NCBI GenBank assembly: GCA_946902985.2
Contig: OX336388.2
Coordinates: 294,168,526-294,232,525, forward strand
DNA length: 64,000 nt
Reading direction: 5' to 3'
From: Meconema thalassinum
Lineage: Eukaryota > Arthropoda > Insecta > Orthoptera > Tettigoniidae
Below the pieces are notes generated by a model. It worked only from the letters and a program-made list of their open reading frames with translations. It was not told where the DNA came from and did no database searches. Position numbers and translations under genes: made by a program. Positions within the stretch are counted from its first letter, which is position 1. Each line of letters begins with the position of its first letter. Below are positions 55,241 through 64,000 of this stretch, piece after piece.

Positions 55241-55842
55241 GATTTCCAGGTTGACCACTTCTCTTCGTGTCCTACTCTTCGGATGGCTCAATGCAATTGG
55301 GCCTCCACAAATTCGTCATGGTTTTCTTTGAGATATTGTATACAACGTTCGATTTGAGCCTTTCTGATGCAGCTTGATGGCCATAGAGAGAAAGAGACTT
55401 CAGATAAACAACCTTGCAGCTACTTCCCTTCTGATGTCATGGAAGGAAGTAGGGGCAATACCTGTCAAGATATAAAATTTAACAATTGGTGTAGGTTGTA
55501 AGCACCCTCTCATTAGAGCTTTCGCCACTTCCTTTGCATGTGCAGATATACAGTATATCTCACTAGACTAGCATACAATGCCGCAGAATAACACAAACCT
55601 AGTGCTGTGGTCTTCATTGTATGTTGATGTCCTCAAAAGCATCAAATCGTTTTATGTCTGGAAATTTCAACGTTTAGCACTAGTCTATGGAAATATCTAG
55701 AGTACCAAGGACGCGTGTTAGATACATCGACCCCTTTAATTTGTGGTCACATTATTTACATTTATTTAGTTACTAGCAGGACCCAGCATGCGTTGCAATG
55801 CCAGTCAAACAAAGAAAGTGACATGAAATGAGATTAAATGAT
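55241..55842. other. No recognised feature
   Basis: Spacer of ordinary composition after the minisatellite; nothing recognised. Confidence 0.4.
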
Positions 55843-56042
55843 GTTGATGTTGTTGGTTTTGCTTTAACTACTGTGACTTTTAGAGACGCCGAGTGCTGGA
55901 ATTTTGCCCCGAAGGGTATCAACGTGCCAGTAAATCTACTGACACGGCTCCCACGCATTTGCGCACCCTCAAATGCCGACTGACTGCGCCAGAATTCGAT
56001 CCTGCAACTTTGGGAACAGCAGGCGAGAACGTTACCGCAAAT
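55843..56042 (-). mobile_element. SINE-B copy
   Basis: Carries TTTTGCCCCGAAGGGTATC, GCGCACCCTCAAATGCC, GCCAGAATTCGATCCTGC and part of the head to GAGAACGTTACCGC; the first bases of the head are missing. Confidence 0.8.
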
Positions 56043-56139
56043 AATGATGAACTTTATGTAAATCAACTAATGTCTTAGAGGCTTAGATGGAATATTAAGA
56101 AAATTATGTCACACCAAACTGAAAGGTCGATATACGTAT

Positions 56140-56620
56140 TTGATTCACTTCTATTCTGTCAAGCGCGGTTTGTATTTGTGTAAATTTAATTCTGTCAAGC
56201 GTGCGCACTTACTTTGTTGGAGAGACTCGCGCGCCATCTATTGTAAAATAGCTTTCCACGGTGAGCGAGTGGTTATCGTGTCGGTCTACCAACCCCAAGC
56301 TGCAGGTTCACTCCTGGCCGTGGTAAGTAACTTTTGAAAGCCGACAAAAATCACGACATGCATGCCATACGTTGTTGGCATGTTAAAGAACCCATTTGAA
56401 TTCAGTAGGCCGTGTTCGTAATAGCAAAATAATTCTCGGCATTTTCCACCGACACAAAAGTTCCTCCTTTCTCTACTAGAAAGCGCTATAGTGTCAAGGA
56501 GCTTAGATATCTAACCTCCTTGACTTTCTTAGCGCTCCATGGAACAACAAAATTGGACATGCAAGCTGTCCTCTGGGTGTCAAATAAGAAAGCTTGCACC
56601 CAGTACCCAAGGCTATACGA

Positions 56621-56654
<34 letters not shown>

Positions 56655-56930
56655 GTAAAATGGGTTTTCTAATCCAGAAACTTTCGCGGGCGTAAACACA
56701 ACTAATCAAAGCTATTTGTTGATACTATTCGCATGTCAACACTCATTTATTGAAACGACTCACGCGCCATCTATTGTTAATGGATTTACACAATCAAACA
56801 TTCACGGAGTGCGCACAACTACTTAAAGTTTCATCGCAATCGGATGAATGGTATAGGAACACATACGGGACAAACAGACAAACAAACAAACAAACAAACA
56901 AACAAACAAACAAACAAACAAGAAACATTC
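56140..56930 (+). mobile_element. Retroelement 3' end with (ACAA)n tail, split by SINE-C
   Basis: CTCGCGCGCCATCTATTGT (56227) recurs as CTCACGCGCCATCTATTGT (56760). The later part reads AAAGTTTCATCGCAATCGG and ATGGTATAGGAACACATACG, then GGACAAACAGAC and an ACAA microsatellite (56880-56920). Sequence of the type 'AGTTTCATCGCAATCGG...TAGGA' typically precedes RTE-like LINE tails. No coding region remains. Confidence 0.5.
56250..56651 (+). mobile_element. SINE-C with 10-bp target-site duplication
   Basis: Head CCACGGTGAGCGAGTGGTTA, B-box-like GGTTCACTCCT, body as in the other copies and a long (ATT)n tail. ATTGTAAAAT is duplicated at 56240-56249 and 56652-56661. The long pure tail suggests youth. 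Confidence 0.9.
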
Positions 56931-57366
56931 ATTTTTATACATAAGTTAGATATTTATATTTATTTATGTACACCTAAACGAATGAATCCTGCAGTTCTAG
57001 CTTTAAGATATTACATTACCTCAAGATTTTTGTATTTCTTTTCTAAAAGATTCAACGCACGCACTCCTCTATTGACGTCCGAAACGGGGGAGGAGCTTAC
57101 GGTCAGCTGTTTGCAATATGGCGGCGATGTAGTGACGTGAAGTAATTGGGTGTGCGTTTGTTATGGCTTCAAATTTATGATGGCAAAATACTACATATTT
57201 CCTTTCATTGATAGAAATATTTTTATAATCAATTTAAATGCAGTGCCTAATTACTACCAGTTAAAAATATTACCCACATGTAGATAGTTAAATTACTGTC
57301 TGCTGTTACATATATGAAGCCTGTACTTGGGAGCATAGCGGTATCGATTTTTTTTTTATTAATTTC

Positions 57367-57369
<3 letters not shown>

Positions 57370-57417
<48 letters not shown>
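57370..57417. repeat. (AT)n microsatellite
   Basis: About 24 AT units, preceded by a T run; this is the purest dinucleotide repeat in the window. A 60-codon frame of alternating Tyr and Ile across it is meaningless. Confidence 0.95.
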
Positions 57418-57420
<3 letters not shown>

Positions 57421-57509
57421 ATAACACAAAGGACGACTCCTTGATAATAAATTGAATCAAGACAACCCTGAATTTGCATGAATGTTTTGGGTTCAAAGAT
57501 ACTTCAAAT

Positions 57510-58162
57510 CATACTTCAATATTGCAAATATTGACCTACATACCTGCTGTTCAATGGCAAGAATGTGAATTTATTAATCTCTTGCCACAGGCAAGTTAAA
57601 AAGGAGACATCCTCTTAATCAATATATTTAATTAAATATTTAAAATACAGATATTTAACAAAACTGGAGTCTCCATTTGAACTTGTCATAAGCAAACGGA
57701 ACAGATCAAAAACTACACTTTAAGCCAAACCAAATTCACTCCTCAGCTCGACATAAACCATAATACCAATTAAAACCTATACAAAACATACTCTCCTTAC
57801 TGTTGTACAACTTTCAAACCAACTATTCGCACTCAAAACTGTAAAACCCTGAAATGGGAACTAATTAAAGTTAGAATAGCCTAGGCCGATCCGGTCTCCT
57901 GCTACATTACCGCATATGTATACTTAACATCACTATAACTTCAAAATTACGGCTAAGTGACCTGTCTGCCTGAGTAGTATAGGTGTTGCCGGCCTGCCTG
58001 GGATGATGGGTCACCAAAACGGTACTTAAAACTAAGATTTTACATTTTAATTAACTAAATTCAACAGTAGGGATATCATAGCCAAAAACACAATTTAAGC
58101 CAAATCATACTTCAATGACCTACATACTTGCTGTTCAAAGGCAAGAATATAAATTCTCTGGC
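57510..58162. repeat. Direct repeat pair about 590 bp apart
   Basis: AAATCATACTTCAATATTG...GACCTACATACCTGC and GCTGTTCAATGGCAAGAAT (57505-57570) recur in shorter form at 58103-58160 with a small deletion. Between them lies AT-rich unique DNA. It may be a local segmental duplication in the intron of the THAP gene candidate. Confidence 0.65.
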
Positions 58163-58372
58163 AAATTAAGGCTAGGAACAGCATTTTTCTTAAGTTTTCT
58201 AACCATTCGGCTATTGTCAATCGGAAGAACCCCTAAAATAAGTTTACGAAGAGCGGATTACATTCTTTGTACGGCACAGAAGTAATAGGCTATAAGTTTA
58301 TCAGTATTTTTGATGTAGCTAAATCCATGTGAATACAAGTTAGAGACAATAACTATCAATAATCAACAGTAC

Positions 58373-58585
58373 CGGTGGAAAGAAGTCGTCTTCACAAAAA
58401 TGCAGACTGCACACTGTCATGTAACATGCAACACGTTTTCCAATTGACAGCGCCGAAGCCCATCTTTCTCTCTGAACTTTTTGTGCAGGAAAGTAGTGAA
58501 GATATTTCGTAGTCGTTTTATACGATTTGCAACCGTATACAGAGCAGTACCTCCTCGAATTTGACAAATTTCTTTCTGTTTCCAT
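58373..58585 (-). CDS. THAP zinc-finger first exon (candidate host gene)
   Basis: ATG at 58585 (minus) opens METERNLSNSRRYCSVYGCK, then LHYFPAQKVQRERWASALSI and VCSLHFCEDDFFPP. This is the C2CH signature of a THAP domain: C-x4-C, the invariant Trp, then C-x2-H-F, with the FP motif between. THAP domains bind DNA in transcription regulators and also form the N-terminus of P-element transposases. The frame stays clean for 71 codons and ends at CCG followed by GTACTG, a plausible donor (phase 0). Downstream exons were not found. A host gene seems likelier than a P element because no terminus is near. Confidence 0.65.
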
Positions 58586-58587
58586 CA

Positions 58588-58687
58588 CGACGTCAATGCT
58601 TCACCATCTAAATAAATCTCACCAGTCACAATGTTACAGCTTCAACATTCTGCCGCATGGCTGCGCCAACCAACTTTTCTGACGTCA
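58588..58687 (-). promoter_or_regulatory. Two CRE-like sites upstream of the THAP exon
   Basis: TGACGTCA at 58680-58687 is a perfect cAMP-response element palindrome. TGACGTCG at 58588-58595 (minus) is a one-mismatch copy, immediately before the ATG. Both lie within about 100 bp of the start. Position and pairing suggest promoter function; this is inference. Confidence 0.4.
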
Positions 58688-58689
58688 AT

Positions 58690-59355
58690 AGTATTTGGTG
58701 ATCCATACCTTTTATATTCTGCCTTTTTTTTTTGTCTATATGATCCTTTTTGATAGTTATTTTCAGTAGGTATATTTTAATGACTGGTGAGACTCATGAC
58801 TCATCCAAATGTCATTCTTTTCTTACACGTGGTGCACCCTGCTGTAAACTGACGAGGCTCTGGCGTCCGAATAACTCCCGGGATAAGGAGTTCTTTACCA
58901 CGCCAATGACCTTCTTCGAGGGCAGATGAGCAAGGTGAGGAAAAGGGCACCCTATGTCCTTGGGATGAGGAATCTTCCCTAAAGGCGGATGATCCAGCAG
59001 ATGGACAACGGCATAGGACCAGGACCAATAGGGTAGGTGAGATTATGAGCCGTGGTGAAGGCCACACGTCTGGAAGAAGATCACTTTGATAACAAACCGG
59101 GTGGCTCAGCACCTTAGATGGCAGCCCCATCACTGAGCTCGGGCTCGGAAGGCTGATAACCTACCAGTCTTAAATTACGATATCAAAGAAAAAGGTAAAG
59201 GGATATATCGGTCTGATCAAATGGTTGACGACAATGGATTTGTGATTGAGATAATGATCCTCCCTGAGTGATTGAGTAGGATTTTTTTTCTTTCTGTCAT
59301 GGGCCTAAATGGCCTGCTATAGGTACAATAAATGATGATGATGATGATGATGATT
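58690..59355. repeat. Retroposon-like 3' end with (GAT)n tail
   Basis: The last part reads TCATGGGCCTAAATGGCC, TGCTATAGGTACAATAA and a (GAT)n run at 59331-59354, the form of a LINE or SINE 3' end. The 110-codon minus frame at 58801-59133 has no recognisable motif. The left boundary is unknown. Confidence 0.35.
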
Positions 59356-59696
59356 TAATTATTTGGAATTCCCCCGCCCCAGTATAATTAGATTATAATA
59401 GGCTACAGAGCTGTCAAATTCTGTAGGAATAACGAAATCGTTGTGTCTTAACCACTGCTCCCCTTAGGGGGCACCGATAATTCTGTAACATATTGGTTAT
59501 AGAAATAAACTATTTAATGCATCCCACGATAAGCGGCAGGGTCAAGATCCCCATATTTGACTACATACCTGGTGTGAGGAACGCACTGTTTATAGACTAG
59601 GCACTCCATGATCGATTTATTTTCCGATATTTTTCTAGTTTCATTTTTTCGTGTATGGTGCGCCATTGAAAATACCTCCACGGACAGGACCAGGGG

Positions 59697-60202
59697 TAGG
59701 TTGGTTGGTTCCTCAGTTTAGGGGCTGCAACAACGCGGTCATGTAGCCCCGTGTACTTTGTGTGTGTGTGTAGAATCTGTCTGATAACCGGTGTTAATTG
59801 TGATGGCTGTATTAGTGTATGTTATCTGTAATTCAGGTAAGGACTACCGACATTCAATTTTCAAGTAGTTCCTACTTTTGCTACCAAACGCCACTGTCAA
59901 CGACAACTAGTTCTGGACTTGGTTACTAGATGCCACCGCAGTCGGCTCCTGGCGACGAACGTTGGAACCTAAGAGCGTTAGTCAAATCTAACCTATAATT
60001 TAGCTTCACACAAGTGTAATTAGTGGAAGGTACTTTTACAAATCTATGACATGGGACCGCCGGCTTTACTTCCCCTCCGAAGGAAGGCAATACTGATGGA
60101 TTTTTAACGCTCTTAAAAAATCCGACGACTCGGCAGGCTTTGAACCCGCTCCCTTGGACATAGAAGCTCAACATGCTACCAACTACGCCACCGAAGCCGC
60201 TT
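59697..60202 (-). mobile_element. SINE-A, full-length minus copy
   Basis: (GGTT)n tail at 59697, AGGGGCTGCAACAACGCGG, full body, and head ending CACCGAAGCCGCTTG near 60202. Loose direct repeats CAGGGGTA and CAGGGGCA flank it. The 116-codon minus frame across it is the family's chance ORF. Confidence 0.85.
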
Positions 60203-60469
60203 GAGCAGGGGCAAAAGGCCATCCTGACATCGTATGGGATAGAGTTTAAAACATTTTTCGAGCAAATTAGAAACAAAAACGAATTTGGGGCTATTTGAAG
60301 ATCAAACTGCTTTGGTATCTGATGCTCAAGAAGTCAAGATATCCCAATTAGAAAACGTATACCACTAATAAATACGTTCCAATGACGGCTTGACTTGATA
60401 ATTGAAATTTAATATCGAATTGCAACGGAAAGCTCGTATTGACATTCACAGTATGCAAATCAGGGATCA

Positions 60470-60880
60470 TTATTATTTTTCTTTCTTCGATTCGGCCAAC
60501 TAGGGACCACGTCAGTTCAACTGTCTCTTCTTCCGAGCTCTAACTACCGCCCAGTGTTCCCGCATTCGTCTCCGGTGTTGTTCTTTTCTCTCTTGGGACC
60601 ACGCCTTCCCTGTCTTCAGCTTCAGCTTTTCCTGGAAACCTTTGTGCGTAGCCTACGTAGTTTTTCCTTAAGTGGAACACGCTCCTGGATCTTTAGGAGA
60701 AATTTCCATTCCACGTAGATCTTTCTCAACTTCCGTGAACCATGCCCCTTTGGTTTTCTTATCTTGAAAGTACGTCAATATCCGTTTTGATATCCTGCCT
60801 GGGCTCATTCGTGTCACGTGGCTATAAAAGGCAATCCTCCTTTTTCGAATCGTGTCACTGATCTTCTCCACGTGCTTGTA
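60470..60880 (-). pseudogene. LINE C-terminal part, downstream of a transposon insertion
   Basis: The minus frame from 60880 reads KHVEKISDTIRKRRIAFYSH, then MSPGRISKRILTYFQDKKTK and WFTEVEKDLRGMEISPKD: the GH-zone and C-terminal motif of an arthropod LINE. Beyond 60668 it continues out of frame. It joins exactly to 61634-62376 once the 753-bp transposon and one TA are removed. Confidence 0.8.
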
Positions 60881-61633
60881 CAGTGAGTCCGGGAATGTTC
60901 TCCGCAGCGCCTACATGCGTCTGCGAGAGCTAGCTACAGCAGTTACGTCGGTAGCACGGCTACCATTTGCATCATAACAAACAAACAGTAAACTTTGTAC
61001 TCACCACAGCCATTCATAACCATTCACAGTACATCACTCTTTTTCCGTAATCAGTTTGTTTTAATTCATGAACCACGGTAACTTTATAAGGGAACAACTG
61101 AAGCTTGTCCCTTACAGCTTTATGTGCTGTTCACTTAGAGATTCCTGTTTAATGAGCTAATTTTCGTGTTGATTTACTTGGACTACGCAGCATTATATCG
61201 GAGATTTCGTCTGTTAAAAGCGTAGGCCTGCCTGTTCCCGGCACATCGTGAACTGAGTCAGTGACACGAAATTTACTTACCAAATCCCGAACGGTATCAC
61301 GGTTTGGACACTTTGAATTAAGAAACCGTGCCTGAAATCTTAATTTTAAATTTTCTGTAAACGGATCACCTTCGCGAAAAACGTACTAAAAACTCTCTTT
61401 AGTAGTAAACATTACCGCCTGTATACTGTTGCACTCTTCCAATAATCTATCTGAACGCTCGCTTACTGCAATACACACTGAGGACATACAGGCTCGCTCG
61501 CTTATCGCAGTACACACTAACAGCCCACACGCGGGAGTCCCCCTTTCAAGGACACAGTACAGCCAACCAAACTTATGACTCAACCACTCGCTGCTGCACG
61601 TACCCACTGCGGAGAACATTCTCGGGCGCCCTG
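60881..61633 (-). mobile_element. TA-flanked non-autonomous transposon in the LINE
   Basis: Termini CAGTGAGTCCGGGAATG at 60881 and, inverted, CAGGGCGCCCGAGAATG at 61633, both continuing TTCTCCGCAG. TA lies at 60879-60880 and 61634-61635. Minus frames retain a transposase N-terminus: ARFLNSKCPNRDTVRDLVSK, DVPGTGRPTLLTDEI, TAHKAVRDKLQLFPYKVTVV and ELKQTDYGKR, a helix-turn-helix region of the mariner superfamily. The catalytic core is deleted. Same family as 25321-26563. Confidence 0.85.
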
Positions 61634-62376
61634 TATAATTCGTGGCTGTGACGCCTTCTGTACTCGCTGTTTTCTTTGATGGGACCCAGGATTTTCCTTT
61701 CTTTAGCCTCTAGTCTTAGACCTAGACCTTTCTAGTTCATTATTCGAGTCTCTGCCGCATACAGAGCCTCTGGTCGAATAACAGTGCAGTAATGTCTAAT
61801 TTTGGCGTTTAAGGATATCGATCTCTTATTGATGATGTCTTTAGTCAGGTTGTATGCTATTTCCGTTTTATTAATGCGTGACACGAAGGCTTCTTTCTCT
61901 GATAGGTTAGGCTCTATCCATTCACCGAGGTCTTTGAACTTTTCTGCCTTCCGAACTTTTCCTAGTCCGACCTCCAGTTCCCTGGGCGCTGATTTTATGT
62001 TTGTCATGAATTTTGTCTTCTCAAAGGAGATTTGAAGCCCAGCCTTCAGTGCTTGATTTTTCAGTTGGTTAAGTTGTTCTTCTGCCGTATCAAAGGAATC
62101 TGAAAAGATCACTAGATCATCTGAAAAGGCTAGACAGTCGATTGTAAGATTCATATACTTGTGCCTTACCCCATCTTCCAACCTTGAATATTTCATTTCC
62201 TTCCGCCATTCTCGGATGACCTTTTCTAAAACACAGTTGAAGAGAAGAGGTGATAGTCCGTCTCCTTACCTCACTCCTGTCCAAATTTCAAAGGTATCAG
62301 ACATCTCTCCCTTCACTATGGAGGTGTTGTTGGCCAGGGTTTGCTGGATAATTGATTGTGTCTTGTTATCTAGTAT
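61634..62376 (-). pseudogene. LINE reverse transcriptase, near-continuous
   Basis: The minus strand from about 62376 reads IIQQTLANNTSIVKGEMSDT, FEIWTGVR, a stop where Gln is expected, GDGLSPLLFNCVLEKVIREW, then CLAFSDDLVIFSDSFDTAEE (catalytic DD at about 62116-62127, FADD replaced by FSDD), LQISFEKTKFMTN, and YCTVIRPEALYAAETRIMN. It continues through ERKILGPIKENSEYRRRHSH to ELY at 61634, where the transposon interrupts. The other half is 60470-60880. Only a few mutations, so this is a fairly young copy of a Jockey/RTE-like LINE, truncated at its 5' end. Confidence 0.85.
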
Positions 62377-62760
62377 TATTTCACACCATTCCACTCCTCT
62401 TCCTTGCAGAACATCCTTTATTTGGGAAATCCATATTGTCCATGGCCTGCCCCTAGGTCGCTTTCCCTCCGAGTCCTTGTCAAACCATTCTCGTTCTATC
62501 CTCTTCAGATCCATCCTCTTCATGTGACCAAACCATCTCAATCTTGATGTTGCTAGAGTTTCGTTAAGTGGTTTCACTTGATGTCTTCGCGGATCTTTTC
62601 ATTCTGGATCGTATCTCGTCTGGTTTTCTGCAACATTGACCTCAGGAATTTTATTTCTGCAGTCTGGAGTCTGCTTCTATCCCTCGTGTTGGTGGTGCAA
62701 GTTTCCAGACCATTGTTATTGGTACAAAGAAGGCCTGATACTGTACCCATGGAAGTTTTT
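62377..62760 (-). pseudogene. Second LINE C-terminus, fused upstream
   Basis: The minus strand reads SRLQTAEIKFLRSMLQKTRR, NEKIREDIK, a stop, KPLNETLATSRLRWFGHMKR and KRPRGRPWTIWISQIKDVLQ, then VEWCEI. These are the C-terminal GH-zone motifs of another LINE. The frame then passes directly into the RT of the next element at about 62377, so a 5'-truncated LINE inserted here and a 103-codon chimeric ORF resulted. Confidence 0.75.
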
Positions 62761-62777
62761 CTTTTAGATATTAAAGG

Positions 62778-62838
62778 TTGATGATGATGATGATAATTGT
62801 TGTTTTAAGGGGCCTAACATCTAGGCTATCGGCCCCTG
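62778..62838 (-). mobile_element. 61-bp micro-retroposon (hairpin type B)
   Basis: On the minus strand: CAGGGGCCGATAGCC, TAGATGTTAGGCCCC, TTAAAACAACAATTATC and (ATC)n. A perfect 12-bp direct repeat AGATATTAAAGG lies at 62766-62777 and 62839-62850. It is a complete insertion with tail and hairpin only, as in the type-A copies. Confidence 0.85.
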
Positions 62839-62841
62839 AGA

Positions 62842-63345
62842 TATTAAAGGGATTTGGCTGTCCCAGGAGGAGGTTCCTAACACAGGCAAGGAAAGCATTT
62901 ATACAGAAAAGAAATCTGTTGACATCAAGGCTTTGTCTGGACCGCGGCGCCCTATGGAAGTGAAACTTGGACTGTTGGCGCAGCAGTAAAGAGAATTGAA
63001 GTATTTGAAATGTGGTGTTACAGCAGAATGATGAAGATCAGATGGGTATAGAGAGTAACAAATGAAGAGGTATTAAGACGAGTGGGAGAGGAGAGATGTT
63101 TCTGGCGACTGCTAATGAAGTGAAGAGATAGGTTGGTAGGACACATTAAGACACCCAGGAATAGCAAACTTAGTTATGGAAGGAAGGGTCGAGGACAAGA
63201 ACTGTAGGGGCAGACGAAGGTTAGAATATGTTAAACAGATTGCCTCGGATGTAGGGTGTGGTAGCTATGTAGAGATGAAACGATTAGCTCTGGACTGGGG
63301 GTTGGAGCGCTGCATCAGACAAGACAAAAGACTGAAGACTCAAAC
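62842..63345 (+). pseudogene. Third LINE C-terminal region (plus strand)
   Basis: Plus strand across shifts: RKAFIQKRNLLTS, APYGSETWTVGAAVKRIEVF, EMWCYSRMMKIRW, TNEEVLRRVGEE, RDRLVGHIKTPRNSKL, MEGRVEDKNCRGRRRLEYVK and QIASDVGCGSYVEMKRLALD. Motif order (YGSETW, MWC-RRM--I-W, VL-R--E, GH, L---EG---G-RGR) is that of the common arthropod LINE C-terminus. Several frame breaks. Confidence 0.8.
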
Positions 63346-64000
63346 AACGGGCTCTTTCCAACGGTATTTAAAAATATGTAGCCTACAGTATGTAACATCT
63401 GAAGAGTTAGTATTGAAAATGAGCCATTCCAGCACAACTATGGTTATCGCATGCCCATCGAGATAACCCAGGTTCTGGCGAGGCCTCGTGTCGACTATCG
63501 CAGTCCCTTCAACTGGAAGTGTGTTTCTGTACCTATACCTGTTCATATTACTGGAGTTCCGGATGCGGTCTCATATTCGACATTTGACATGACCGTTCTA
63601 AAGCAAGTACTTCAAGACACGCTTTAGCTTCTGCCAGTACGTGTTTGATGGCTGATATACAAGTTTCTATTACTGTGTGATTTGTACCTTCTATGCTAGG
63701 TTCTACCTTCCATGATAGCGGAATTAAACAGGTGGCATTTCCCCCGGCAGTTTGCATGGAAAAATTCGAACAAGAGCCAATCGGAAAGCATTTCTCGTTC
63801 TAGCGAGATCTAGATTTTATTTGTGATCTGTCACCAATTATCAAAGTTGCAGACGCATTAGGAGTTTCAGTATTGTAGTGTCGCAATTTTCCGTTTTGTG
63901 ATATATATTTATTATTATATCTGGTCCAGGTATCTTTATGTTTGATTTTTCTTAATGTAATTTTGCAATTTCTCCAAATTGCTTGAATTTATTTACTAAG
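63346..64000. other. Unrecognised; two minus frames of 68-69 codons
   Basis: A minus frame at 63757-63548 (MQTAGGNATCLIPLSWKVEP to MSNMRPHPELQ) is compositionally protein-like and is followed by GTAATA, a weak donor. I find no acceptor before it and no known motif. It could be an exon or an unrecognised repeat protein. Confidence 0.25.

Noticed and set aside
57247..57429. Tyr/Ile repeat peptide
   Set aside because: Translation of an (AT)n microsatellite.
59926..60276. 116-codon minus ORF
   Set aside because: It lies across a SINE-A and recurs in other copies as a chance frame.
63548..63757. Host exon
   Set aside because: Protein-like composition but no acceptor and only a weak donor; left as unrecognised.

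Overview
This is a stretch of a large, repeat-filled animal genome, most probably an insect. I see no bacterial or viral gene organisation. The content is AT-rich non-coding DNA packed with eukaryotic transposons: at least five tRNA-derived SINE families, several non-LTR retrotransposon (LINE) remnants, a Penelope-like element, two mariners, several pogo/Tigger-like elements, two hAT elements, piggyBac, and TA-flanked mariner-superfamily elements with wide catalytic spacing. None of the transposase or reverse-transcriptase genes is intact; all carry stops, frameshifts, truncations or later insertions. I could not identify the species.

Host sequence is scarce. There are two candidate host exons, both on the minus strand. 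One is a 91-bp exon at 17591-17681 with clean splice sites on both sides, whose only open frame begins with ATG. The other is a THAP zinc-finger first exon at 58373-58585 with two CRE-like sites just upstream. A CpG-rich, transposon-poor zone at about 31.0-33.1 kb, with a near-perfect RFX X-box, could be the promoter of the gene owning the 17.6-kb exon.

Layout. 1-2.9 kb: one arm of a large inverted repeat, a foldback element with a 231-bp tandem duplication, and two SINEs. 3.3-8.0 kb: a SINE-C, a LINE fragment, then a nested stack (a palindromic TA-flanked element holding a pogo-like element that holds a 43-bp micro-retroposon, with a mariner at its edge). 8.8-17.0 kb: an RNase H-bearing LINE split by a 4.6-kb hAT. 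19.5-24.7 kb: a Tigger remnant, then a Penelope-like element with inverted pseudo-LTRs, one cut by a mariner. 25.3-28.8 kb: a TA-flanked element and fragments. 28.8-33.4 kb: mostly unique DNA. 33.4-40.5 kb: SINEs, a foldback element and a MITE. 41.4-46.4 kb: two more copies of that MITE, each split by a different insertion, and two copies of a composite retroposon with an internal minisatellite. 47-50.8 kb: a LINE fragment, piggyBac and a pogo-like MITE. 51-56.9 kb: a transposon-derived domain, SINEs, a LINE and a 62/64-bp minisatellite. 58-64 kb: the THAP exon, a SINE and a cluster of LINE fragments.

The observation most likely to be new is a family of micro-retroposons of 43-61 bp. Each is essentially one GGGGC...GCCCC hairpin followed by TTAAAACAACAA, with matching target-site duplications of 7-14 bp and a 5' boundary at the hairpin base in every dated copy. 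The same hairpin forms the 3' end of two 1.2-1.4-kb retroposons here, so it may be a minimal signal for capture by a LINE reverse transcriptase.
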